A stretch of 64,000 nt of DNA from Kribbella capetownensis (GTDB lineage: Bacteria; Actinomycetota; Actinomycetes; Propionibacteriales; Kribbellaceae): NCBI RefSeq assembly GCF_004331485.1, contig NZ_SJKD01000001.1, forward strand, positions 806,001-870,000, in the 5' to 3' direction. Of the stretch, positions 41,514 through 49,674 are shown piece after piece (the stretch's first letter is position 1; each line of letters begins with the position of its first letter). Under the pieces are notes generated by a model. That model did no database searches. It saw nothing but the letters and a program-made list of their open reading frames with translations, and was not told the origin of the DNA. Both the position numbers and the translations under genes were made by a program.

Positions 41514-43772
41514 TCAGACCCAGCGCCGCCGCGGGTGAGTGCGTGGCGTGGTGGGCTGCTCAGGCTCCTGCTCCGGCTGCTGGTGCTGCTCGGGGGTGTA
41601 GTACGCCTGCTGCTCGTACTCCGACGGCTGCTGCTCGGCCTGCGAGTAGTCCGAGGTGTACGGCGACCCGTAGGACTCCGTCGCGTAGTTCGGGCTGTAG
41701 GTCTCGTAGGAGTCGGTGCTGCCGCTGTACTCCGTGCTGTAGTCCGAGCCGCTGTACGACGTCGGGCTGTAGGAGTCGTACGACGGCGTCTCGTAGCTGC
41801 TGCTGCTCGAGTAGTCAGAGGCCGGGCTGCTGTAGCCGTAGTCGGTCGACTCGTAGTTGCTGGTGCCCGTGTACTCCGAGCTGTACGACGAGTAGTCCGA
41901 AGCCGGCTCGTACGACGTCTGGTAGCTCGAGGACGAGTCGTCGTACGACGAGCTGTAGTCCGACGTGTAGCTGGTCTGCTCCGGCGTGTACGTCGGCTCC
42001 GGGCTGTAGGACGGCTCGGGCGTGTACGTCGGCTCCGGCGTGTAGGACGGCTCGGGTCCGTACGACGGGACCGGCGGGAGCGGCTTCGACGGAGTCAGGA
42101 AGTCGTCCTGTTGCTGCTGCCCGAGGGCCGGTGCCGACGGCTCGTAGTAGCCGGAGGATGCCGACACGTGCGACGACGGCATCGTGTGCGAGGACGGCGC
42201 GTGCACCGAGTGCGAGGCCGTCGGCTGCTCGATCGCCGACGGGCTGTCCACCGCGACCCGAGCGGCCCGGCGGCCGGCGCGCGCAACTGGCGCGGGCTCA
42301 GGCTCGGGTGCGGGTTCGGCCTCCACCGGGGAGGTCGCCTGGGTGAGGTAGTCCGGAGTGCTGTCGTACGTGTAGGGCTCGGAGTAGGTGGCGGCCCAGG
42401 ACCGCTCCGGCTGAGCCGGCTGCTGCGGCTGGTAGCTGTACGGGTCGGGCTCGACGACGGTCAGCGGCGGGGTCTCGTCGCGCCAACTGCTCGGCTGCGG
42501 GCTGCTCGGCTGCGGGCTGCTCAGGGCGCTGTTCGACAGCGGGTCGTCGCTGCCGGCGCCCAGGTAGTCGCTCCAGCTCGTCCGCGGACCCGGCTCCGGC
42601 TCGTAGCTCGTCTGCTGGGCGGGCTGCTCGTCCCGCCAGGTCTCCACCGCGTTGAACTGCTCGGTGGCCGGGCCGCCGTCGACGTCCTCGTTCTGCCAGC
42701 TCTCCACGACCGGGGCGAACGGGCTCCACTTCGGAGCCTCCTCGACGGGCGCGTCACCACCGAACGCGGCGGGCGCTGCCGGACCCGCAGCGAACGGGCT
42801 GCCGCCGACGGGGAAGTCGGACGCGGCCGCACCGTCGCCCGGGAAGCCTGCTGGGGGCGGCGCGAACGGGTTGGCGACCGGAGTGGTGGCCGCACCGCCA
42901 CCGGCCATCTGCAGCTCCCGGCGGCGCGCCGCCGGGGGGAGGGCCGAGGCTGCGATCGGCTCGGAGATGGCGGGCTGCTCGTCGGTGTCGTCGTTCGCGT
43001 ACGTCGGCACCGCCATCAGCTTCGGCTCGCGCTGGTCCCACCACGGCACCCACTCGCGGGTGGTCTGCATGGTGTTGATCCGGCGGATCACCATCGTCGC
43101 GGCGACCGCCGACACCGCGGTCAGCACCAGCGACGCCGTACCGGCCAGGGCGATACCGCGCAGCGACCCGACGGTCGCTTCCATCCACATCAGGAACCGG
43201 CGGACGACCACGTCGAACGCGAGTGCGCCGATCCAGGCCACCCACCACACGGACGTGAGAGCGGGAGTCCTGAACCGGCGCAGGTCATCGGCGTACACCG
43301 GGGTCTTCGGATCGCTGGCCAGCCAGACGTCGTCGACGATCTGCTTGGGATACCAGAGGTTCGGTCCGGGACAGAACCAGCTGGCCAGCACCCAGCCGTG
43401 GCTGCGGCGATGGTCGGCCTGGCAGAAGACCTCGGAGTTGACCCGGGCCCGCCACAACCAGATGACGAAGACGACCGCGGCGGCGACGGAGACGATCACG
43501 TTCGGGACCGCGGTGACCTTGGCGATCGCGTCGGCGCGGTTCAGGTCGGCGTCATCGACGTTCGGCATCCCGCCGAGGTAGCGGTGGACGACGCTGTAGG
43601 TGTTCCAGTCCGACCAGGTGGAGAGCAGGTGGGTGATCGTGGATGCACCGAGCAAACCGATGGCGAGCTTGCCGACCGGCCCTACGTGCTGGAACTCCTC
43701 GGCTGCGTGCGGCTGCCAATCTTCCTGATCTGGGGAGGACAAGACAAGGACTGCTGGCTGCGGGTGGCTCAC
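41514..43772 (-). CDS. DUF4328 membrane protein with long Tyr/Ser/Glu-rich tail
   Basis: 752 residues from the GTG at 43772 (GAGGGA upstream). The first 250 residues form a DUF4328 domain: about four hydrophobic helices with RARVNSEVFCQADHR, GWVLASWFCPGPNLWYPKQI and VDDVW, shared with two other proteins here. The following 500 residues are low complexity. First an Ala/Pro/Gly-rich part, then a tail dominated by Tyr, Ser, Pro, Glu and Thr with repeats such as TPEPSYTPEPTYTPEPSYSP and YSSSYDDSSSSYQTSYEP. It ends in a basic patch (RTHPRRRW). Tyr-rich disordered tails can self-associate or carry phosphorylation sites. No homologue of known function. Confidence 0.8.
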   Translation of the reverse strand: MSHPQPAVLVLSSPDQEDWQPHAAEEFQHVGPVGKLAIGLLGASTITHLLSTWSDWNTYSVVHRYLGGMPNVDDADLNRADAIAKVTAVPNVIVSVAAAVVFVIWLWRARVNSEVFCQADHRRSHGWVLASWFCPGPNLWYPKQIVDDVWLASDPKTPVYADDLRRFRTPALTSVWWVAWIGALAFDVVVRRFLMWMEATVGSLRGIALAGTASLVLTAVSAVAATMVIRRINTMQTTREWVPWWDQREPKLMAVPTYANDDTDEQPAISEPIAASALPPAARRRELQMAGGGAATTPVANPFAPPPAGFPGDGAAASDFPVGGSPFAAGPAAPAAFGGDAPVEEAPKWSPFAPVVESWQNEDVDGGPATEQFNAVETWRDEQPAQQTSYEPEPGPRTSWSDYLGAGSDDPLSNSALSSPQPSSPQPSSWRDETPPLTVVEPDPYSYQPQQPAQPERSWAATYSEPYTYDSTPDYLTQATSPVEAEPAPEPEPAPVARAGRRAARVAVDSPSAIEQPTASHSVHAPSSHTMPSSHVSASSGYYEPSAPALGQQQQDDFLTPSKPLPPVPSYGPEPSYTPEPTYTPEPSYSPEPTYTPEQTSYTSDYSSSYDDSSSSYQTSYEPASDYSSYSSEYTGTSNYESTDYGYSSPASDYSSSSSYETPSYDSYSPTSYSGSDYSTEYSGSTDSYETYSPNYATESYGSPYTSDYSQAEQQPSEYEQQAYYTPEQHQQPEQEPEQPTTPRTHPRRRWV

Positions 43773-43977
43773 GTCGTGCGTCCCTCGCGTTGCTGGAACT
43801 CCGTCTGTTCGGCGTCTCGGCCAAATCCTGCCCCCGCATGACCGAGCCACATTGATACCACGAAGTAGGTACGCGTGTGCAGTCGGTCCCAGCACAGAGG
43901 GTATCGACTTAACGTGTTCTTTTCGTGCGCCCATCACCTCTTGTAACGAGGCATTCGACCCTGCGTGACGGTTTGGT

Positions 43978-44703
43978 TTACCGCGCAGGAGGTTGGAAGC
44001 CGGTCTGCTGCTGGCCGGCCGCCCACCACGGCACCCAGGGCCGCCGCGTCTGCAGCTCGTCGATGCGCTGGATCAGGACCACCCCGAGAACGGCGGCCGC
44101 GGTCGTGAACAGGGCGGAGATGCTGGACAGGATCACGTTCGTCCGCAGCTGTCCGACCTCGGTCGCACCGCCGAGCACACCGCGCTGCACGATGTTGCCC
44201 GTCACCAGTCCGACCACCCAGGTCAGCCACCAGGCCCACACCAACTGCGTTCCGGGGATGGTCTTCAGCGACAGCGTCTGCGGCGGGGTCCGCGGGTCGC
44301 TGGCGGCGACAATGTCGTCGACGACCTGCTTGGGGTACCAGAGGTTCACCACTGGGCAGATCCAGCTGCCGAGCACCCAGCCCCGGGTGAACCGGTGCTC
44401 GCCGCGGCAGAACATCTCCGCGTTCCACCGGACCCGCCACAGCCAGACGATGAACACCACCGCGGCCGCCAGCAGCGCCAGCGCCGCGACGATGCCGAGC
44501 GAACCGGAGATCAGGTCGGCCTCGGCCAGCCGGTCCGGGTCGTCGCCGTACTTCTTCAGCGTCTGGAACGAGTACCAGTCGGACCAGGCGGTGGCCCAGG
44601 TGGTCGCCGTGACCACCCCGATCAGGATCGACGCGGCCAGCCCCATCGTGCGCTCTGAGCTGAACCAGCGGTCCAGCGGCGGCTGCTGCGCCTGGCTCGG
44701 CAT
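43978..44703 (-). CDS. DUF4328 membrane protein, short form
   Basis: 241 residues with four TM helices. Signatures shared with the neighbouring long form are RWNAEMFCRGEHRFTRGWVL, GSWICPVVNLWYPKQVVDDI and DPRTPP. The C-terminal 20 residues end RPWVPWWAAGQQQTGFQPP; the long form has the equivalent REWVPWWDQRE at the same place before its tail. So the two are duplicates, 205 bases apart on one strand, one with and one without the tail. DUF4328 function is unknown. Confidence 0.82.
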   Translation of the reverse strand: MPSQAQQPPLDRWFSSERTMGLAASILIGVVTATTWATAWSDWYSFQTLKKYGDDPDRLAEADLISGSLGIVAALALLAAAVVFIVWLWRVRWNAEMFCRGEHRFTRGWVLGSWICPVVNLWYPKQVVDDIVAASDPRTPPQTLSLKTIPGTQLVWAWWLTWVVGLVTGNIVQRGVLGGATEVGQLRTNVILSSISALFTTAAAVLGVVLIQRIDELQTRRPWVPWWAAGQQQTGFQPPAR

Positions 44704-44843
44704 GGGATCAGAAATAGCACAACACCGCGTGACCGGGCGAGAACATCACGTTGCGAACCGCAGGGCGTGTCCGTGTCCGCTGGTGCCGGTATCCGTCGCA
44801 ATTCCGCCGGAAACTGTCGGTGCCCGGCGCGACGATGGGTGGC

Positions 44844-45317
44844 ATGCGCTGGTCCGTGGTCGACTCACCCATCGGCGACCTGACCCTGGCCGTCGACGAG
44901 GCCGGGCTGTGCCGGCTGCACTTCGGCCGCGCCGACCGGCCCCTCGAGACCGATCCGCTGCTGACCGAGACCCAGGAGCAACTGAAGGCGTACTTCGCCG
45001 GCGAACTGCAGGAGTTCACCGTGCCACTCTCGGTCCGCGGCGGCTCCGAGTTCGAGCGCGCCGTCTGGGCCCAGCTCCGCCGGATCCCGTACGGCGAGAT
45101 GCAGACGTACGGCGAAGTCGCCAAGATCGTCGGGGACGCCGGAGCGGCCCGAGCCGTCGGCACCGCCTGCAACCGGAACCCGATCGCCGTCGTCGTGCCC
45201 TGCCACCGGGTCGTCGGCGCCGGCGGCAAGATGGTCGGCTTCGGCGGCGGCATCCCGCTCAAACGCCACCTGCTCGAACTCGAGGCGCGGATCACCATCG
45301 AGACACTGTGGACCTGA
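44844..45317 (+). CDS. ogt: Methylated-DNA-protein-cysteine methyltransferase
   Basis: 157 residues from ATG 44844 (ATG 44835 possible). The alkyl acceptor Cys is in VVVPCHRVVGAGG. The HTH-type recognition region has FERAVWAQLRRIPYGEMQTY GEVA, and RAVGTACNRNPIAV forms the Arg/Asn hinge. Family knowledge: it removes O6-alkyl groups from guanine by suicide transfer to the Cys. N-terminal domain is short, giving the Ogt-like small form. Not in an operon; an AlkA or Ada partner is not in the window. Confidence 0.95.
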   Translation: MRWSVVDSPIGDLTLAVDEAGLCRLHFGRADRPLETDPLLTETQEQLKAYFAGELQEFTVPLSVRGGSEFERAVWAQLRRIPYGEMQTYGEVAKIVGDAGAARAVGTACNRNPIAVVVPCHRVVGAGGKMVGFGGGIPLKRHLLELEARITIETLWT

Positions 45318-45365
45318 CGATCAGGCACACGATCAGGCACACCGTCAGACACACCGTCGGCACGC
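45318..45365. repeat. Four degenerate 12-bp tandem repeats after ogt
   Basis: CGATCAGGCACA is repeated exactly twice from 45318, followed by CCGTCAGACACA and a more diverged CCGTCGGCACGC. The array starts at the base after the ogt stop codon. It is too small for a CRISPR or a transcription-factor array and looks like slippage duplication. Confidence 0.72.
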
Positions 45366-45515
45366 TGCGAAACCTGACGAAGATCTGACACCGGGCGACG
45401 CGTGCGAAAGCGCGGTAAGGACTACTGAAGGACTACCGTTGCTAACAGCGATCGGATCGTCACGCTTGAAGCGAGCGATTCAGTCGTCACCAACCCTGCC
45501 CCGGAAGACGCATAG

Positions 45516-45872
45516 ATGACCAAAACCCGCTCCACCGAACACCCCCACCCCGACCTGAGCGCACTGATGGACAAGAGTGCCGAGGAGTGGTCCGCGCCCG
45601 AGATCCAGGACGCGGCCCGCTCGGCCCTGCAACTGCACGCCCCCGACCGCGAACCACTGACCTGGGTCAAGCGCTTCGGCGTCCTGCCCTGGCTGCACCG
45701 CAACGATGCCGTCTGCCTGCACTGCGGCGGCACCTATCCGTGCATCACGCACCGCTATGCCACCCAACTCCTGTCGGCCGGCCGCTACACCATGACCAAG
45801 CCGGACCACGACGACGAGCACGACGAGCAGGGCGACCGGCACGACCACGACCAGGATCCGCGACCGAACTGA
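45516..45872 (+). CDS. Small protein with Cys/His zinc-finger-like motif and His/Asp-rich tail
   Basis: 118 residues; GGAAG precedes the ATG. The middle has the motif VCLHCGGTYPCITHRYATQ, i.e. C-x2-C-x5-C-x2-H, which is a likely zinc site and resembles short motifs seen in many actinobacterial regulatory proteins. The C-terminal 25 residues are His/Asp-rich (DHDDEHDEQGDRHDHDQD) and may bind metal. No TM or signal. Function unknown. It is convergent with the KTD-repeat protein gene across a strong terminator. Confidence 0.68.
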   Translation: MTKTRSTEHPHPDLSALMDKSAEEWSAPEIQDAARSALQLHAPDREPLTWVKRFGVLPWLHRNDAVCLHCGGTYPCITHRYATQLLSAGRYTMTKPDHDDEHDEQGDRHDHDQDPRPN

Positions 45873-45901
45873 CGCCGTACGCGCAAGGCGCCGTCAGCAA
45901 A

Positions 45902-45939
45902 CGAAGGCCGCGAACCCCAGCCGGGGTTCGCGGCCTTCG
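45902..45939. terminator. Strong bidirectional terminator, 17-bp stem
   Basis: CGAAGGCCGCGAACCCC (45902-45918) and its exact complement (45923-45939) enclose AGCC. It lies between the convergent 3' ends at 45872 and 45958 and can serve both genes. Confidence 0.9.
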
Positions 45940-45957
45940 CCGTTGCGGTGTGTCGGG

Positions 45958-46821
45958 TCAGGAGTCGGACGGCTTCGGGTTGCTCGTCTTCCGCGGGGTG
46001 GGCGCCTTCTTCGTGGTGCCGTTGGCCGCTGCGTTCACCTCGGTGTCGTCGGTCTTCGCCTCAGTCGGCTTGGCGGGCTCCGGCTTCGACTCGGCCCTCG
46101 GACCGTCGGTCTTCGGCGACTCCGGCTTGGGCATGTCCGTCTTCGGCATGTCCGTCTTGGCCGCATCCGTCTTGGCCGCATCCGTCTTGGCTGTGTCCGT
46201 CTTGCCGTTCGACGACGCGGCCGTGTCCGGACGAGACGTCGCACCGGCCGGGGCGGAGCTGTAGTCGCGGCCGCTCGTCGGGGTCGACTGCCAGGCCGGC
46301 TCCGGCGGGGTCAGCAGCTTCTTCACGGCCGCCGCCGCCAGGGCCCCGAAGCCCAGGAACAGCACGACCTTGCGGAGCCGGTGGCTCTTCTTCTTCGGCG
46401 CGTCGATCTCACCGTTGAGCGCGGCCTTGGTGGCCCGGCCCCGGCGGGAGGTCTCCTGCACGACCGGCTCGGCCGCGGCTGCCAGCGACGCCAGCGCGGC
46501 GGTCACCTTCGGCAGCACGTCGTCGTTGAACCGCTCGCGCGCCTTCTCGGCGGCCTGCTCGGTTGCCGGGCCGACCTTCGCCAGCGCGTCATCGATCACC
46601 GGGCTTGCCTTCTCCACCGCGACTCCGGCGTAGTGGGCGCCGCGCTCGACGGCCTTCTCGGCGTACGGCGACACCTTCTCCCGTGCGGTGCCCACGGCCG
46701 GCCCGAGGTGCTCGCGGACCTGGCCGACAGCCGGCCCGATCTTCTCCGACGCCGACTCGGCGAGTGGCTTGACCCGGCCCTTAGCGGTCTCCACCCGGCC
46801 CTTGGTCTTCCTCGAACCCAC
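45958..46821 (-). CDS. Coiled-coil membrane protein with KTD/KTDAA repeats
   Basis: 287 residues from the GTG at 46821, preceded by GAGGAGGG. Residues 1-140 are amphipathic helices in an 11-14 residue rhythm (GPAVGQVREHLGPAVGTARE, SPYAEKAVERGAHYAGVAVE), followed by one TM segment (about 172-190, LRKVVLFLGFGALAAAAVKK). The C-terminal 95 residues are disordered with tandem KTD units (TAKTDAAKTDAAKTDMPKTD) and end basic. This recalls DUF5324-type proteins that sit near ppiA in streptomycetes; I am not certain. It is divergent from ppiA. Confidence 0.7.
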   Translation of the reverse strand: MGSRKTKGRVETAKGRVKPLAESASEKIGPAVGQVREHLGPAVGTAREKVSPYAEKAVERGAHYAGVAVEKASPVIDDALAKVGPATEQAAEKARERFNDDVLPKVTAALASLAAAAEPVVQETSRRGRATKAALNGEIDAPKKKSHRLRKVVLFLGFGALAAAAVKKLLTPPEPAWQSTPTSGRDYSSAPAGATSRPDTAASSNGKTDTAKTDAAKTDAAKTDMPKTDMPKPESPKTDGPRAESKPEPAKPTEAKTDDTEVNAAANGTTKKAPTPRKTSNPKPSDS

Positions 46822-47069
46822 GATTCCCTCCTCGGTGCCGTCCATCCCGGACGGCGTTCCGGCCCATCGGCGACATGGACGCTGTGCTGATACGGATCTG
46901 GACATTTCCGCTCTGGTTTGCATCGTACGACGTACTCAGCCGACAAACCGGCCTCCCTGTACCCACTACCGGCCGGTTCGATCACACTCCCGGCCAGCCG
47001 CTCCGCCTCCGGTTGGACTCACATGACAGGATCGAGGGGTAAGCCGTTTCTGATGAGGAGTGAACACCC

Positions 47070-47612
47070 GTGGCCGAAGAGCTGTACGCGACCCTGCAGA
47101 CGACGAAGGGTGACGTCGTCATCAGGCTGTTCCCCAACCAGGCGCCGAAGACGGTCAGCAACTTCGTCGGCCTGGCCGAGGGCACCAAGGAATGGACCGA
47201 CCCGCAGACCGGCGCGCCGAGCACCGCGCGGTTCTACGACGGCCTGACCTTCCACCGGGTGATCGACGGATTCATGATCCAGGGCGGCTGCCCGCTCGGC
47301 ACCGGCACCGGCTCGCCGGGGTACTCGTTCGACGACGAGATCCACCCGGAACTGCAGTTCGACCGGCCGTACCTGCTCGCGATGGCGAACGCCGGCATCC
47401 AGTTCGGCCGCGGCACCAACGGTTCGCAGTTCTTCGTGACCGTGGTCCCGACGCCGCACCTGAACCGCAAGCACACGATCTTCGGCGAGGTCGCCGACGA
47501 CGAGTCGAAGAAGGTCGTCGACGCGATCGCGACCGCGAAGACCGCACCCGGCGACCGGCCGATCGAGCCGATCGTGATCAACAGCGTCACCATCGAACGC
47601 AAGAACGCCTGA
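47070..47612 (+). CDS. ppiA: Peptidyl-prolyl cis-trans isomerase, cyclophilin type
   Basis: 180 residues from the GTG at 47070 (GAGGAG upstream). The cyclophilin core is complete: FHRVIDGFMIQGGCPLGTGT (active Arg, Phe and Gln), LLAMANAGIQFGRGTNGSQF FVTVVPTPHLNRKHTIFGEV. No signal peptide, so cytoplasmic. In mycobacteria ppiA (Rv0009) sits by crgA; here it leads into the rhomboid gene 63 bases downstream, so the two may be one transcript. It speeds proline isomerisation in protein folding. Confidence 0.95.
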   Translation: MAEELYATLQTTKGDVVIRLFPNQAPKTVSNFVGLAEGTKEWTDPQTGAPSTARFYDGLTFHRVIDGFMIQGGCPLGTGTGSPGYSFDDEIHPELQFDRPYLLAMANAGIQFGRGTNGSQFFVTVVPTPHLNRKHTIFGEVADDESKKVVDAIATAKTAPGDRPIEPIVINSVTIERKNA

Positions 47613-47675
47613 TTTCCGCGGCGGGCCGGGCCGGCGTGCCCGGCCCTCCGCGCCTCTTGGGAGGAACCCACCCGC

Positions 47676-48416
47676 GTGACCGAGACCGTTTGCTACCGGC
47701 ACCCGGATCGGCCCGCCGGGGTCCGGTGCCAGCGCTGTGACCGGCCGATCTGCCCGCAGTGCATGAACAGCGCCTCCGTCGGCTTCCAGTGCCCGAGTTG
47801 CTTCAACGAAGGCGTGAAGTCGGTCCCGCGCACCCGGACGTCGCTCGGCGGCGTCGCCCGCGTCAACGGGCAGATCGTCACGCTCGTGATCCTGGCGCTC
47901 AACGTGCTGGTGTTCATCGCCGTGCGCACCGGCAGCAGCCGGGTCGTCAACGACCTGGTGCTGGTGCCGTTCCTGGTGGATTCCGAGCCGTGGCGGCTGC
48001 TCACGTCGGCCTTCACCCACGTGCAGATCTTCCACATCTTCTCGAACCTGTTCATGCTCTACCAGCTCGGTCCGCCGCTGGAGCAGATGCTCGGCCGGCT
48101 CCGGTTCTCGATCCTCTACCTGCTGTCCGCGCTCGGCGGCAGCGTCGCGGTGTGGATGCTGGCCTCCCCGGTCTCCGCGACGCTCGGTGCGTCCGGCGCC
48201 GTACTGGGTCTGGTCGGTGCGCTGCTGGTGATCAGCCGGGCCCGCGGCCTCGACATCACCTGGATCATCGCCTACGTGGCGATCACGGCGGTCATCTCGT
48301 TCACCATCCCGAACATCTCTTGGGAAGGTCACCTGGGCGGGTTCATCACCGGCGCGGCCGTCGCCTGGGTCTTCCTGCAGATCACCAAACACCGCCGCAG
48401 CAAAGCCCGCACCTAG
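47676..48416 (+). CDS. Rhomboid intramembrane serine protease with N-terminal zinc finger
   Basis: 246 residues. N-terminal B-box-like zinc binding region (about 1-45) has six Cys and one His (VCYRHPDRPAGVRCQRCDRP, CPQCMNS, FQCPSCF). Six TM helices follow. The catalytic dyad is Ser173 (TLGASGAVLG) and His219 (SWEGHLGGF); the loop motif HIFSNLFMLYQLGPPLE is also conserved. Rhomboids cut TM substrates near their N-ends; the actinobacterial ones are poorly characterised. Its TAG stop shares the palindrome CTAG with that of the convergent F420-type gene. Confidence 0.94.
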   Translation: MTETVCYRHPDRPAGVRCQRCDRPICPQCMNSASVGFQCPSCFNEGVKSVPRTRTSLGGVARVNGQIVTLVILALNVLVFIAVRTGSSRVVNDLVLVPFLVDSEPWRLLTSAFTHVQIFHIFSNLFMLYQLGPPLEQMLGRLRFSILYLLSALGGSVAVWMLASPVSATLGASGAVLGLVGALLVISRARGLDITWIIAYVAITAVISFTIPNISWEGHLGGFITGAAVAWVFLQITKHRRSKART

Positions 48417-48829
48417 ACGGCTCTGTGGTCGGTCCGGTGCGGGCCGAACTCCTCCTGGTCGTGGTCGACCGGGCGGCCGTCGAGGTGCCAGCTCCACGTG
48501 GTCGTCGGCGTGATCCGCAGGTACGTGCCGTCGCCGAAGCGGCCGTCTCGCTTGACGACCTCGGCCGTGCCGTAGACGCGGAGGAACCGCGGTGACCACG
48601 GGTTGGTCGAGACCAGGTCGTCGATGACCAGAGCCACCTGTTCGTGGCCGGCTTCGACGTTGCGGACCTTGCGCGTCTTCGCCGGGTCGACGCCGCCGAC
48701 GTAGAAGTAGTGGCCGTCGTACTCGAATCCGACCGGTACGACGTCCGGCTGGCCGTCGGGGCCGACGGTGGCGAGCCGGGCCAGTGGCTGGGACTTCAGG
48801 TACGCCAGTTCCTCTGTCGTGAATGCCAT
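48413..48829 (-). CDS. PPOX-class F420-dependent enzyme
   Basis: 138 residues. Split-barrel motifs are visible: LARLATVGPDGQPDVVPVGF, HYFYVGGVDPAKTRKVRNVE and VALVIDDLVSTNPWSPRFLR. This pattern fits the Rv1155-type F420-binding enzymes, which reduce or modify small aromatic or drug-like substrates; FMN use cannot be excluded. Divergent from a TetR regulator with a perfect operator between them (45-base gap). Substrate unknown. Confidence 0.85.
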   Translation of the reverse strand: MAFTTEELAYLKSQPLARLATVGPDGQPDVVPVGFEYDGHYFYVGGVDPAKTRKVRNVEAGHEQVALVIDDLVSTNPWSPRFLRVYGTAEVVKRDGRFGDGTYLRITPTTTWSWHLDGRPVDHDQEEFGPHRTDHRAV

Positions 48830-48840
48830 ACCTGCTAAAG

Positions 48841-48856
48841 TACAACGATCGTTGTA
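48841..48856. promoter_or_regulatory. Perfect 16-bp palindrome, TetR operator
   Basis: TACAACGATCGTTGTA is exactly self-complementary. It fills the middle of the 45-base divergent gap, 12 bases upstream of the F420-type gene and 18 bases upstream of the TetR gene. One dimer pair bound there would repress both. Confidence 0.85.
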
Positions 48857-48874
48857 ACTACGCCAGGAGACGCC

Positions 48875-49477
48875 ATGGCACGGGCCGGGAAGCGGCAGGA
48901 GGTGCTGGCCGGTGCGCTGACCGTGTTCGCGCGGGACGGGTACGCGCGAGCGAGCATCGACGTGATCGCGGCTGAAGCGTGCGTCTCGAGCCGCACGCTC
49001 TACAACCACTTCGGCGACAAGGCCGGGTTGTTCCGGGCGGTGATCCAGGAGAGCGCGACGCGGGTCGCCGCCGCCCAGCTCGCGATCATCGAGCAGCACC
49101 TCAGTCACGTCACCGACCTCGAGGCCGACCTGGTTGCCTTCGGCATCCACTGGCGTACGCCGATGCCGGACTACGCCGAGCACTCCGCGCTGGTCCGCCA
49201 GGTCAACGCCGAGGCCGGCCACATCCCCCAGGAGGCCGTCGACGCCTGGCAGGAAGCCGGACCTCTCGCCGTACGACGGGCCCTCGCCGAGCGACTGGCC
49301 GTCTTCGCAGCCGACGGACTGCTGCGGATCGACGACCCACTGCGAGCGGCTCTGCACTTCTCCCTCCTCATCTCCGGCGCCAACCCGTCGTACCGCGGCG
49401 GACCGGTGACACCCGACGAGATCACCGAGGCCGTCACCACCGGAGTCCACGCCTTCCTGCACGGCTACACACGCTGA
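48875..49477 (+). CDS. TetR/AcrR family regulator
   Basis: 200 residues, CAGGAG upstream. N-terminal HTH (QEVLAGALTVFARDGYARAS, IDVIAAEACVSSRTLYNHFG DKAGLF). The C-terminal part has the AcrR-type TetR_C pattern (VRRALAERLAVFAADGLLRI). It most likely represses itself and the divergent F420-type gene through the 16-bp palindrome. In 49478-49674, to the next stop, I see no gene or strong structure. Confidence 0.93.
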   Translation: MARAGKRQEVLAGALTVFARDGYARASIDVIAAEACVSSRTLYNHFGDKAGLFRAVIQESATRVAAAQLAIIEQHLSHVTDLEADLVAFGIHWRTPMPDYAEHSALVRQVNAEAGHIPQEAVDAWQEAGPLAVRRALAERLAVFAADGLLRIDDPLRAALHFSLLISGANPSYRGGPVTPDEITEAVTTGVHAFLHGYTR

Positions 49478-49674
49478 CCGTTCAATCCGCAACTAATCGG
49501 CCTAGGCCACAACTTTCCTTCGGTTCTGTGAATGCAGATGACAGGCGGGCCCGGATGCTCGTCTAATCAGATGACGTCCCGACGGGGGACCACATCGGTA
49601 AGGACATCCACATGAGCCCACGCGCAGTGGACAAACGGGCCCGCCCAGGCAACGAGCGGTATCTGCCGCCGCCG

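Noticed and set aside
41990..42070. Short near-identical repeats that might suggest a CRISPR-like array
   Set aside because: They are coding repeats of TPEPSY/TPEPTY in the DUF4328 tail, in frame and without spacers.
40986..43841. A 951-codon plus-strand frame over the isomerase and DUF4328 genes
   Set aside because: Extremely Arg/Gly/Val-rich with no motif; it mirrors the third-position GC of the genuine minus-strand genes.
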